A DNA stretch of 39,937 bases from Gammaproteobacteria bacterium (lineage in GTDB: Bacteria > Pseudomonadota > Gammaproteobacteria > Magnimaribacterales > Magnimaribacteraceae): NCBI GenBank assembly GCA_004214065.1, contig SGZM01000008.1:1-39937 (forward strand). Reading direction: 5' to 3'. The translations under genes were made by a program, and so were the position numbers. Under the pieces are notes generated by a model that saw only the letters and a program-made list of their open reading frames with translations, was not told the origin of the DNA and did not search any database. Positions 32,658 through 39,937 of this stretch are shown piece by piece (position 1 is the first letter of the stretch; each line of letters begins with the position of its first letter).

Positions 32658-35534
32658 TTAGTATGCACCAAATCTCTTGGTGAACGAAATACCACCCATT
32701 CTGGGAAGAGTCGGTACAACAGATCTTAAGAAACCCTGAGTCTCATCATCTGTTGACATATTTCTCACACCAATTTCATCCAACACATTATTGATAAAGA
32801 ACATAAGCTCTAAATCACCTTCATCATTAGTCCATGTAGCTTTAACATCTAAACGACTAAATGATGGAGAAACGTCATAAGGTAATGCTGCATCTGACCA
32901 TATAATTGAATCAGTCCAAGACCAACCAACTAAATAATCAATTGAACCGCCATTAACTTCTTGAGTGTAGTTAGAATACAGAGACATTTTATTCTGAGGT
33001 ATTCTTTCCATTTTCACTCCATTAATAGGTCTTTCTCTTTCTTTAATAGAATATAAAGAACCCGGTGCATTTGGATTATTAACCTCAATAACACCTTCAT
33101 TACCAAACGCATCAACTATCTCTTCTGAATATCTAGCATCTGTATAACTGTAATTACCACCAATGATCCAATTAGGCTCTGGCATATAAATCACTTCTAA
33201 TTCAAAACCATTAGTTTCTGCTTCTGGGTAACCAATAACAGAAGTACTGACTCCTCCTAAGAAACTCTGAGATTCAAATTGACCATGTATGTTTTCGTAA
33301 ACATATTGATAAGTTGAAGCATTTATTTGCAACGTGTTATCCATATATGAACCTTTATGTCCTAATTCATAAGAAGTAACATTCTCTGAATCATACGATG
33401 GAAAAGCAGAGAAATAACCTAGGTTAAATCCACCAGCCCTGTGACCTGTGGTAACTGATAGATACCACAAAGCATTATCGGTAGGAGAATAATCGATATT
33501 TACTCTATAGTTTGATTCTTCAAACTCTCTCTCCATTGATCTATAGAAAGAACGAGAATAAGGAACACCTTTAAATCTAATAATCTCATTACCAGTTGGT
33601 GTTCCGTCTGCATTTAATGCTCCAGTAGAAACGTTATAGGCTAATAGATTTGCAGCAGTTAACTCAGCTTCGTTGTATTGAACTAAGTTTTCTTCAGCTA
33701 TCTTTTCGTCTTCACTATAAGACCCGCCTAATGTTATAGCCCAAGTATCATTAATTTGATATTCGGTTTGAAAATAAACAGCATAAGCGTCTGTTTTGTT
33801 TTCAGTTTGCCATATAAATGTTGATCCAGGTGAAGGATTTGGACCTGCAGTTAGAACTGCATTTTCACCATCCCATGGACCTGAAACAATACATACCTGA
33901 GTCAATGCAGGATCAGAAAAGTCTGGTACTGGTGCAGCTCCTAAGAGACTAGCAACTCCACAACCAAAATCCCTAGCAGTATACGCATCAGCAGTTGTTG
34001 TATAAGCTGGTACAGTTGGATTTGCACCTCCGAAAGCACCAATTGCAGTAAGCATTAGGACTTGTCTAGATGCATCAGCTGGAGCTGCACCCGCAGCTAC
34101 TGAACCATAATTAGCAGGCTGTGAATAACGAGCATCTCCGTTAGGATTAAAGAAGTCTAAATCTTGATCTATCTCTTCATGATATTCGAATAGGCCACCT
34201 ACAAAACTCCAGTCATCGGTAATATCCCAAAAAACTTGGATTTCATTTTGCCAGTTTTCGTTCTCTTGCATGGCATGAAACTGTTCATCGTATAAAGGAT
34301 TACCTGTTCTATCGTCATCCGTTATTCTTGTGTAAAGGTAATCTGTATAAGATCCAATGTACTTAAGTGTTAAATTATCTTGAACATCCCAAGTGTAATT
34401 TATAGTTCCAGCTTGATGGTCAAAATACTCATCATTGTATCCATTCGTAGAGGTAACAAGGTCATCACCATCCAAGGATGGGATACTTTTACCATCTCCC
34501 AGCATAGTAGCTGCCAGGATATTAGAGTCATATCCGTAAGCAAAGTTTGGACTAACACCTGTACCAGCAAAAAGAGCAGGATCTACACCAGGAACTAGGA
34601 ACTGACCATGTCTTGTTATTCCTTTATGATTAAAAGTAAATATTTCATAACCAGGAGTAGCACAATTAGCAACAGTTCTATCAGTCAAGCTAGAGCAAGC
34701 AACTGAAGGATCAACAGGTCTATAACCATGAACCATCAAATCATTTCTTCTTACATTCCCACCATATTCACTTGTGGTAAGTAATCCAGCTCCTTGAGCA
34801 GAACTTATAATTCTTCCGTAACTTCTTTCGTTACCTCTAATATCAAAAGTATGATTATCATTTTCCCATCTAAGGGCGAGTGTATAGTTTTCATCCTCAT
34901 AACTATCTAAATCTTCACCTGCTCCTAAATCTTTAATAACACCATCACGACTTCTGTTAACTACAATTACTCTTGCGCTTAAATTATCTGTGATTCCACC
35001 GTTAATAAAACCGTAAGCTTCTGCCATTCCATAGCTACCTGTTAAAGTTCTTACTTCAGCAGCAAAATCTTGTGAAGGTTTTTCTGTTATAAAGTTAACG
35101 GCTCCACCAATACTATTTCGACCATACAAAGTTCCTTGAGGTCCTCTTAAGATCTCAATCCTTTCAATGTCATAGAGTCCGTTATCAGTTGACGCAATAC
35201 CAAAATCTACTGAATAAGCGCCATCTACATATGTACCGACTCCAGGATCTCCTCCTAAAGCTCTAAACATACGCCCAATACCTCTAATAGAAATATCATA
35301 AGGCTGAATAGTCGTAGCAGGTATGTAGTTTTGAAGGTCTTCTTGGTTCCTCAAGTTTAAAGATTCAATGAGAGTAGAATCAAATGCTGTTATTGAAATT
35401 GCAGTATCTTGTATAGAAGACGCTTGACGTTCGGCAGTAACAATTACCTCTTCGATTCCTCCTTTCTCTTCATCAGCGGATAAATAGAAAAGCGGTGATA
35501 AGGCAAAAGATATAAAAAAGATAAACTTTTTCAT
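32658..35534 (-). CDS. TonB-dependent receptor 3 (FecA type, related to receptors 1 and 2)
   Basis: Outer-membrane transporter of 958 residues. It has a signal peptide (about 1-20, ending FYLSA), TonB box EEVIVTAERQ, and a plug with DISIRGIGRMFRALGGDPGVG and ILRGPQGTLYGRNSIGGAVNF, clearly homologous to the two tandem receptors. The barrel loops differ strongly from them and are Cys-containing in places. The C-terminus reads FTKRFGAY, so the usual terminal Phe is followed by three extra residues. The ribosome-binding site GGGGAGG precedes the ATG. A promoter (TTGATA, 17 nt, TATTTT) and a GGA-loop hairpin lie upstream. The ligand is unknown; loop divergence suggests a different one from receptors 1 and 2. 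Confidence 0.93.
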   Translation of the reverse strand: MKKFIFFISFALSPLFYLSADEEKGGIEEVIVTAERQASSIQDTAISITAFDSTLIESLNLRNQEDLQNYIPATTIQPYDISIRGIGRMFRALGGDPGVGTYVDGAYSVDFGIASTDNGLYDIERIEILRGPQGTLYGRNSIGGAVNFITEKPSQDFAAEVRTLTGSYGMAEAYGFINGGITDNLSARVIVVNRSRDGVIKDLGAGEDLDSYEDENYTLALRWENDNHTFDIRGNERSYGRIISSAQGAGLLTTSEYGGNVRRNDLMVHGYRPVDPSVACSSLTDRTVANCATPGYEIFTFNHKGITRHGQFLVPGVDPALFAGTGVSPNFAYGYDSNILAATMLGDGKSIPSLDGDDLVTSTNGYNDEYFDHQAGTINYTWDVQDNLTLKYIGSYTDYLYTRITDDDRTGNPLYDEQFHAMQENENWQNEIQVFWDITDDWSFVGGLFEYHEEIDQDLDFFNPNGDARYSQPANYGSVAAGAAPADASRQVLMLTAIGAFGGANPTVPAYTTTADAYTARDFGCGVASLLGAAPVPDFSDPALTQVCIVSGPWDGENAVLTAGPNPSPGSTFIWQTENKTDAYAVYFQTEYQINDTWAITLGGSYSEDEKIAEENLVQYNEAELTAANLLAYNVSTGALNADGTPTGNEIIRFKGVPYSRSFYRSMEREFEESNYRVNIDYSPTDNALWYLSVTTGHRAGGFNLGYFSAFPSYDSENVTSYELGHKGSYMDNTLQINASTYQYVYENIHGQFESQSFLGGVSTSVIGYPEAETNGFELEVIYMPEPNWIIGGNYSYTDARYSEEIVDAFGNEGVIEVNNPNAPGSLYSIKERERPINGVKMERIPQNKMSLYSNYTQEVNGGSIDYLVGWSWTDSIIWSDAALPYDVSPSFSRLDVKATWTNDEGDLELMFFINNVLDEIGVRNMSTDDETQGFLRSVVPTLPRMGGISFTKRFGAY

Positions 35535-35597
35535 GAAACCTCCCCAAAAGTTTCCATCAGAGAACTAATCCTTAGTCATTCTGAAGTAATTTGTTTA

Positions 35598-35618
35598 TCT
35601 AAAAATTCCTTTTTTAGA
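35598..35618 (-). promoter_or_regulatory. Leader hairpin of TonB receptor 3, GGA in loop
   Basis: TCTAAAAA (35598-35605) pairs with TTTTTAGA (35611-35618). On the sense strand the 5-nt loop is AGGAA. It lies about 64 nt upstream of the ribosome-binding site and close to the predicted transcription start. Confidence 0.55.
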
Positions 35619-35631
35619 AAATATAGATAAC

Positions 35632-35660
35632 AAAATACCCCTATTTTTGTCATCTATCAA
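35632..35660 (-). promoter_or_regulatory. Possible promoter of TonB receptor 3
   Basis: On the minus strand TTGATA (35655-35660, 5/6 match to -35) and TATTTT (35632-35637, 4/6 match to -10) are separated by 17 nt, directly after the CPBP gene's stop. The predicted start near 35625 gives a leader of about 90 nt. Confidence 0.45.
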
Positions 35661-35667
35661 GAAGAAT

Positions 35668-36387
35668 TTAGAGGAAATAAAAGGCCATAAAAAAAGCAAC
35701 TAAATTATTTATCCCATGAATTGCAATAGGTAGTCCTAAAGATTTATAAGCCATCCTGATATAGCCCAAGAAAATACCGAATAAAAATAATATAAATAAA
35801 ATTTTAACTTCGTATTGAAAATGAATGATGGTCCATAAGAAACTGCTCATGCTAACGGCCCCCCACGCACCTAATCGTGTTCTGCTAAGCTGAGAAAAAA
35901 GAAAACCTCTAAAGATAAATTCTTCCACTATAGGTGCAATAATTAAAACAGATATAAGACTAAGTATAATTGGCTCAGATAACATAAAGTCTATAAAGCC
36001 TTGTGGCATCTCAATGCCCAATACCAGCATGTAAACTTCTTCAAGAGCTATGAAAATAGCCAAGATAAAGACACTGAGATAAAGATCTTGTTTTTTAAAC
36101 TTCAATAAACCCAAATCAGAGTATGGAATATTTCTAACATTCATACGCCATAAGATGAAAACCACAAGAGCACTCATGGAAAATATAGATATCAAATTAT
36201 CTGCTATGGGATGCATACTAACGACACCCATATAAGACATATCAACCATAACGGGATTCTCATAAACCCAATCTCCTAAGGAATTAACGACAAATGCAAA
36301 GGGTATTGGAATGAGATTGAGTGAGAGAAAAATAAATAAAATTGCCCACCAACTACTGAAATATTTTATATCATTAAGGTCTTTCAT
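35668..36387 (-). CDS. CPBP-family intramembrane metalloprotease (CAAX protease/Abi)
   Basis: The 239-residue polytopic inner-membrane protein has about seven hydrophobic segments. The three family motifs are all visible: EE..R in PIVEEFIFRGFLFSQL, the F...H pair in SSFLWTIIHFQYE, and H...N in AIHGINNLVAFF. These provide the Glu/His metal site of the Rce1-like intramembrane protease fold. Bacterial members act in protein maturation, bacteriocin self-immunity or regulation; here there is no bacteriocin-like neighbour, so the role is unknown. It lies upstream of and co-directional with receptor 3, and a very stable hairpin lies 36 nt upstream of its ATG. Confidence 0.88.
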   Translation of the reverse strand: MKDLNDIKYFSSWWAILFIFLSLNLIPIPFAFVVNSLGDWVYENPVMVDMSYMGVVSMHPIADNLISIFSMSALVVFILWRMNVRNIPYSDLGLLKFKKQDLYLSVFILAIFIALEEVYMLVLGIEMPQGFIDFMLSEPIILSLISVLIIAPIVEEFIFRGFLFSQLSRTRLGAWGAVSMSSFLWTIIHFQYEVKILFILFLFGIFLGYIRMAYKSLGLPIAIHGINNLVAFFMAFYFL

Positions 36388-36422
36388 TTAGAAAAGATAC
36401 ATCAACTGAATGTGAAAGAGAA

Positions 36423-36448
36423 GGAGCCCAGCTTCCTTGCCAGGCTCC
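36423..36448 (-). terminator. Very stable hairpin between amidohydrolase and CPBP genes
   Basis: GGAGCCCAGC (36423-36432) pairs with GCCAGGCTCC (36439-36448). On the minus strand two positions become G-U wobbles, giving a 10-bp stem with loop AAGGAA, followed by the pyrimidine-rich TTCTCTTTC. It may terminate the RidA-amidohydrolase transcript. Alternatively, since the CPBP start is only 36 nt away and a TATAAA-like -10 lies at 36465-36470, it may be a leader hairpin of the CPBP mRNA. Confidence 0.6.
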
Positions 36449-36571
36449 CAGTCTAGGGGATTTGTTTATAAACTTTTGGGGAGAAAGTTATTTAAACATG
36501 ACAATTGTAGAAAGGTTATGCAACAAACCTCGTGACATATTGTGACTTTTTAGAAAAAACTAAAAAATTAT

Positions 36572-37738
36572 TTAAAGATTAGAACCCAATAAAGCTTTAA
36601 AGTTATTTGAATAAAATTTTTGTTTGTTCTCTTCGCTAGTCTCTAACATAGTTTTTTCAAATCGTGTTATGGGGTCATCAGTTCCTTCATGATGCGGATA
36701 GTCTGATGCGAACATTAATAAATCTGAAGCTCCAGATTCTAAAAGCCATCCAATGTCCTCGCCAGGAAAAGGGGTAATCTTGATATGTTTTTGCACATAC
36801 TCAGAAGGAAGCATTTTAACTCCAGATAGATCCTGAAGCCTTCTAAAGGCTCTATAGGATTGGTCAAGATGCTTCATCCAAGAAATAATCCACGAAGCAC
36901 CTAGTTCTACAACTCCAATTCTTAGCAATGGAAACCTATCGAAAACACCATCAAAGATCATAGAAGCTAAGAATAGTTCTGCGTTGTAAGAAATACCCAT
37001 ATAGGCTAATGCATCTCGAGGTGCATCTCCCTCCTTATGCGGAGGCACTTCACTGCCGTTATTATAAAAAGATAAAGGGACAGGATCCCAGCTATTATCT
37101 GCTCCAACATGGAGAGTAATAGTAATGTCATTATCTTGTATGGTTTTCCAAACAACATCAAAATCTGGATGAGTGAAAGCTTTTGTACCTTCAGGAGCTA
37201 TAGTATCTATCAAGATCACTTTAGACCCTTGTTGAATGGATTGTTTCAAGATATTCAATGCTACCTCCTCGCCATAAGAAAATGGTATATAAGCTGCCCC
37301 GAACATTCTTTTATCAACACTGCAAAACTCTGCCATTCCTTTGTTTAGAGCTTCAACTCCACCCAGAATAACCTTTGGTTCTTTAGCAGCCAGAACTTGG
37401 TCAAAAGCGCTTGTAGGAAAAACTAGATGGGCCTTAAATCCAAGAAGATCATTGGCTAGCTTTCTTTCTTCAGCATTAAAAGCTCCTAAGCCATCCCAGC
37501 CTTTGTGCTTCCATCCCATGAATTCTTCTTTTGCTTTCTCTAGAACATCAGGTGAGTTTTGTCTTTCTTCAAAACCCTTAATGGCATTATCAATACGTAA
37601 GCGCACATCTTTATCACCCTCAGCTATAGGCTCTAGCTTATCTTGAATGGATTTGTCAGCAAATTGATGAATCCAATCGGGATGCTCCATCATATGTGTG
37701 TCAGCATCAAAAATATCATCTCTATGCGCGTAAACCAT
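36572..37738 (-). CDS. Amidohydrolase family 2 (ACMSD-like metal-dependent hydrolase)
   Basis: The 388-residue cytoplasmic TIM-barrel protein has the amidohydrolase-2 pattern. The first strand reads IFDADTHMMEHPD, with metal-ligand positions in the DxDxHxxE form. A mid-barrel His is in ITLHVGADNSW, and the conserved Asp is in LMFASDYPHHEGTDDP. The family includes ACMSD and other decarboxylases and hydrolases of aromatic or ring-cleavage acids. It starts 22 nt after the RidA-like gene on the same strand, a pairing that recalls catabolic modules for aromatic or amino-compound degradation, though no pathway is complete here. The substrate is unknown. Confidence 0.88.
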   Translation of the reverse strand: MVYAHRDDIFDADTHMMEHPDWIHQFADKSIQDKLEPIAEGDKDVRLRIDNAIKGFEERQNSPDVLEKAKEEFMGWKHKGWDGLGAFNAEERKLANDLLGFKAHLVFPTSAFDQVLAAKEPKVILGGVEALNKGMAEFCSVDKRMFGAAYIPFSYGEEVALNILKQSIQQGSKVILIDTIAPEGTKAFTHPDFDVVWKTIQDNDITITLHVGADNSWDPVPLSFYNNGSEVPPHKEGDAPRDALAYMGISYNAELFLASMIFDGVFDRFPLLRIGVVELGASWIISWMKHLDQSYRAFRRLQDLSGVKMLPSEYVQKHIKITPFPGEDIGWLLESGASDLLMFASDYPHHEGTDDPITRFEKTMLETSEENKQKFYSNNFKALLGSNL

Positions 37739-37760
37739 TTTTATCCCCTGATGTTTTAAT

Positions 37761-38150
37761 CTAGTCCAAATAAGCTATGCACTTAATTTCAATTTTTAAG
37801 TCTGGTGAAACCAAGCCCGAAGTTCCAACTAATGTTTGACTAACTTCGGGTTTGCAGCCGTAAATTCTTTCTCTCTCTGAAAAAAGATCTGAAACATTAT
37901 CCATAACCTCTTGAACATCGGTTACAAACCAAGTTTCATCGATCACATTGTCTAAACTTGCATCATATTGACTAAGTATATGTTGAATATTTTTATAACA
38001 ACTTATCATCTGATCTTTTATATTATCTGAAACGCTTCCATCTTCTTCGGTAGCTATTTGTCCTGCCAGAGTTAAGACATTACCCGCCAACACTCCTTGA
38101 GAAAAAAAGTCAGCATAAGGACCTTCTCTAAATAATTTTTTTGTAACCAT
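37761..38150 (-). CDS. RidA/YjgF/UK114-family protein lacking the usual catalytic arginine
   Basis: The 129-residue protein has the chorismate-mutase-like Rid fold: VLAGNVLTLAGQIATEEDGS, then DQMISCYKNIQHIL, the strand VIDETWFVTDVQE, and the C-terminal LKIEIKCIAYLD. In E. coli RidA the imine-deaminating Arg105 lies in a P-A-R-S motif; the corresponding segment here reads KPEVSQTLVG, with Val in place of Arg. It is therefore probably not a canonical 2-iminobutanoate deaminase and may belong to a Rid subgroup with another activity. It is upstream of and co-directional with the amidohydrolase (22 nt gap), so both may serve one catabolic step. Confidence 0.87.
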   Translation of the reverse strand: MVTKKLFREGPYADFFSQGVLAGNVLTLAGQIATEEDGSVSDNIKDQMISCYKNIQHILSQYDASLDNVIDETWFVTDVQEVMDNVSDLFSERERIYGCKPEVSQTLVGTSGLVSPDLKIEIKCIAYLD

Positions 38151-38225
38151 AATAATTAATAAATTTGATAGATTTCATTAAACTATAGACTAATTTATTG
38201 ATCCTTTAAAAAAAAATTAAATAAA

Positions 38226-38996
38226 TTGAATATTGATAAAGAAAAACCAACCGCACTAATAACCGGATTCTCTTCTGGAATAGGTTTAGCTTATGCTAAA
38301 TATCTTGCCTCAAAAGATTGGAATCTTGATCTAATTTCTTACAACAAATCTCGAGCTGAAGAGGCACTTCTAGAATTAAATCATGCGCGCACAAATGTAT
38401 ATTTAAAGGATTTATCAAAACCTGAGTCTATTATGGAATTAACCCAGACAATACAAGCTCCTGATTTAATTGTTGCCAATGCGGGTATTACTAAATTTGG
38501 AGAAGCCGGATCTTTTACCTCAAAAGAAAAAAAGGATCTTTTCTACCTTTTGTGTAACGGTGTAATTGACTTAATAGAGGCTTACTTACCTGAAATGGAG
38601 AAAAATAAAAATCCAAGAATAGTAATAATTTCCAGTATCGGTGCTATTACTCCTATGCCTAAATCCTCTATCTATGCCGCAGCAAAATCAGCCATACATT
38701 CTTACGGGCAATCGCTTTCAAAAGAAATGAGTCAAAAGGGTATTTCAGTCACTGTTAGTTTACCAGGCTATGTAAGAACCGAGGCACATAAAAAAGCTGG
38801 ATTAGATCATCTTAAGGAAAAAGTACCCGGATGGATGTGGATAGAAGCCGATCAAGTTGTAAGGGAAACAGAGAAAGCTTCTTTAAAAGGAAGTTCAAGT
38901 GTCATTCCAGGTATTGTGTACAAACTGGTTAGACCTTTTCTGCAAATGTCCCTTGCTAATAGGCTTTGGAATAAAATAACTAGAAGGAAGTCTTAA
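38226..38996 (+). CDS. Short-chain dehydrogenase/reductase (TTG start)
   Basis: A classical SDR of 256 residues. Cofactor motif TALITGFSSGIG lies near residue 9, the NAG motif in IVANAGITKFG, the catalytic Ser in VIISSIGAI, and YxxxK in SIYAAAKSAI, followed by SLPGYVRTEA. The start is TTG at 38226; no ATG lies between the upstream stop and the Rossmann motif, so TTG is required. The C-terminal basic, hydrophobic tail (about 225-256) may contact membrane. It is monocistronic on the plus strand, divergent from the RidA gene and convergent with the alpha/beta hydrolase. The substrate is unknown; the sequence resembles the DltE/YqjQ-like general SDRs. Confidence 0.92.
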   Translation: MNIDKEKPTALITGFSSGIGLAYAKYLASKDWNLDLISYNKSRAEEALLELNHARTNVYLKDLSKPESIMELTQTIQAPDLIVANAGITKFGEAGSFTSKEKKDLFYLLCNGVIDLIEAYLPEMEKNKNPRIVIISSIGAITPMPKSSIYAAAKSAIHSYGQSLSKEMSQKGISVTVSLPGYVRTEAHKKAGLDHLKEKVPGWMWIEADQVVRETEKASLKGSSSVIPGIVYKLVRPFLQMSLANRLWNKITRRKS

Positions 38997-39937
38997 AGTC
39001 TGGATTCTATAAATTTCTTGATATCTATTGCAGTAGTTTCTGGGGCTTCATACATAGGTAAATGACCTATGTTGGGATAAATCTTTAACTCTACGTCATT
39101 TAAATATTCTCGAAAAATAAATGAAGATTCAAAGGGAATAATATTATCCTCTCTTCCATGAATAACTAAAGTAGGAGCTTTTATAGATTTTAAAATATTT
39201 GGATCTTCTTGATACCCTCTCCTATCTCCAAACATAGAAAGAATTGCTTTCCGTGAACCTTCTAAAAGAACCAGGTCATGAAATTGATTTGCCAGTTTTT
39301 CTGTTGCTATTTTCTCATCAAAAACAGAAGCTTTTAATCCTTGAGTGGCAAAAAATTTAGGGGTGTAATATGAAAGGACAAAGTTTGTTAGATTAGATCT
39401 CATGAGTCTCCAGACCCAAGGAGTTTCTCTTCTTTGGCTCTCTATATTTTCTCTTTCTTCTTTGCTTAAAACGCTGCTGGAAGCCAAAAGAATTAGCGAA
39501 TCTATATTTTCTGGAAAAAGTAATGTATATCTCCATGCCACTCCTCCTCCCATAGAGTTTCCAGCTATTGAAAAATTGGAGATATTTAGATGGTCAATTA
39601 CCTGATTCACAGTTTTAATAAAACTATCAGTGGAGTAATCTCCCGAAGGTATAGAACCAGTTAAACCAAAACCTGGTAGATCTATGCTGACAAGTCTAAA
39701 ATCTTTACTTAGTAAGGGTACTAATCTTTCAAAATTAAATAGCGAGCCATTGAAACCATGAAGAAAAACTATAGTAGGAAGACTGGGATTGCCTTCATCT
39801 TTGAAGTGTATGATTTTTCCATCGGGCATTTTTAAGAAACTAGAGTTATCAGTTGAATATTTTTTTTCAAGTTCACTTCTTGGAATATCTAAAAAGGTAC
39901 CGTTATAAAAAAAAATAGAAATACCTAGAATAATAAA
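38993..39937 (-). CDS. Alpha/beta hydrolase, N-terminally anchored (5'-truncated by window edge)
   Basis: The triad is clear: oxyanion HGFNGS, nucleophile elbow GNSMGG (Ser), Asp in HGREDNIIP and His in NIGHLPMYEAP. An ATG at 39829 would give 278 residues, but the frame stays open to the window end. The upstream part encodes a hydrophobic helix (FIILGISIFFY) and DIPRSELEKKYSTDNSSF leading into LKMPDGKIIHFKDEG. That is a familiar N-terminus of membrane-anchored alpha/beta hydrolases (IPxxxLxxKY followed by xxDGxxxHYxDEG), so the real start lies outside the window. It is probably an esterase or lipase-like enzyme of unknown substrate. Its stop codon overlaps that of the convergent SDR within the tetranucleotide TTAA. 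Confidence 0.88.
   Translation of the reverse strand, partial: FIILGISIFFYNGTFLDIPRSELEKKYSTDNSSFLKMPDGKIIHFKDEGNPSLPTIVFLHGFNGSLFNFERLVPLLSKDFRLVSIDLPGFGLTGSIPSGDYSTDSFIKTVNQVIDHLNISNFSIAGNSMGGGVAWRYTLLFPENIDSLILLASSSVLSKEERENIESQRRETPWVWRLMRSNLTNFVLSYYTPKFFATQGLKASVFDEKIATEKLANQFHDLVLLEGSRKAILSMFGDRRGYQEDPNILKSIKAPTLVIHGREDNIIPFESSFIFREYLNDVELKIYPNIGHLPMYEAPETTAIDIKKFIESRL

Noticed and set aside
21832-35534. Calling the three FecA-type receptors siderophore receptors
   Set aside because: There are no siderophore synthesis, Fur-box or iron ABC-transport genes nearby; receptors of this family also import many organic substrates.
35668-36387. CPBP protease as a phage-defence (Abi) or bacteriocin-immunity gene
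   Set aside because: No toxin, bacteriocin, recombinase or other defence gene is nearby; the family is broad and the context gives no support.
36449-36571. Possible sRNA or regulatory site in the AT-rich gap after the amidohydrolase (GTTTATAAAC palindrome, GTGAC direct repeat, short A/T-only hairpin near 36550-36570)
   Set aside because: Elements of this kind are expected by chance in such AT-rich DNA. No convincing promoter pair or coherent structure was found apart from the separately listed hairpin.

Overview
This is an AT-rich (roughly one third G+C), gene-dense window, most likely from a free-living marine gammaproteobacterium. The divergent tesA / ybbA-ybbP arrangement, a YciB protein, four large TonB-dependent receptors, short intergenic gaps and Na+-coupled transporters fit a streamlined surface-ocean lineage of the SAR86 type. 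That assignment is an inference from gene content, not a database result. I see no rRNA, tRNA, CRISPR array, insertion sequence or phage gene.

Layout. (1) 1-680: 3' part of a short-chain dehydrogenase, convergent with (2) 681-5389, a leftward cluster of an AGPS-like FAD oxidase, an HD-domain protein and a cytoplasmic GH3 beta-glucosidase with a PA14 insert. (3) 5390-6150: a small cupin gene that appears frameshifted in a run of six A, then a G+C-rich stretch that looks like a structured RNA on the minus strand, ending in a clear intrinsic terminator. (4) 6151-20307: a leftward carbohydrate locus. In transcription order it holds a serine hydrolase, a nitrilase-family amidase, a LacI-family regulator, a TonB receptor with a strong promoter and LacI-type operator, then after an internal terminator an exported GH3 glucanase, an SSS symporter, a GPH/MFS sugar transporter and a Gfo/Idh-aldo/keto reductase fusion. 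(5) 20339-28748: pyruvate kinase, two tandem paralogous TonB receptors with matching terminators, and yciB. (6) 28752-32611: tesA, divergent from ybbA-ybbP. (7) 32658-36387: a third receptor of the same type and a CPBP membrane protease. (8) 36572-39937: an amidohydrolase with a RidA-like partner, a second short-chain dehydrogenase, and an alpha/beta hydrolase that runs off the right edge.

How the genes may work together. The carbohydrate locus reads as a small glycan-utilisation system. The receptor imports an oligosaccharide, the exported GH3 trims it from the non-reducing end, the two transporters take up the products, the cytoplasmic GH3 and the fused oxidoreductase process them, and pyruvate kinase lies close by. 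The LacI protein very probably controls the receptor promoter, because an operator-like palindrome covers its -35 box. A second palindrome with the same half-site abuts the start codon of the operon that encodes the regulator.

The most unusual signals are in the non-coding DNA. All three paralogous TonB receptor genes carry a leader hairpin whose loop shows GGA on the sense strand, and the CPBP protease leader has a fourth. The unassigned structured RNA at 5877-6110 has seven GGA triplets and a near-perfect Shine-Dalgarno sequence with no start codon after it. Together they suggest, without proving, a CsrA/Rsm-like post-transcriptional layer over nutrient receptors.
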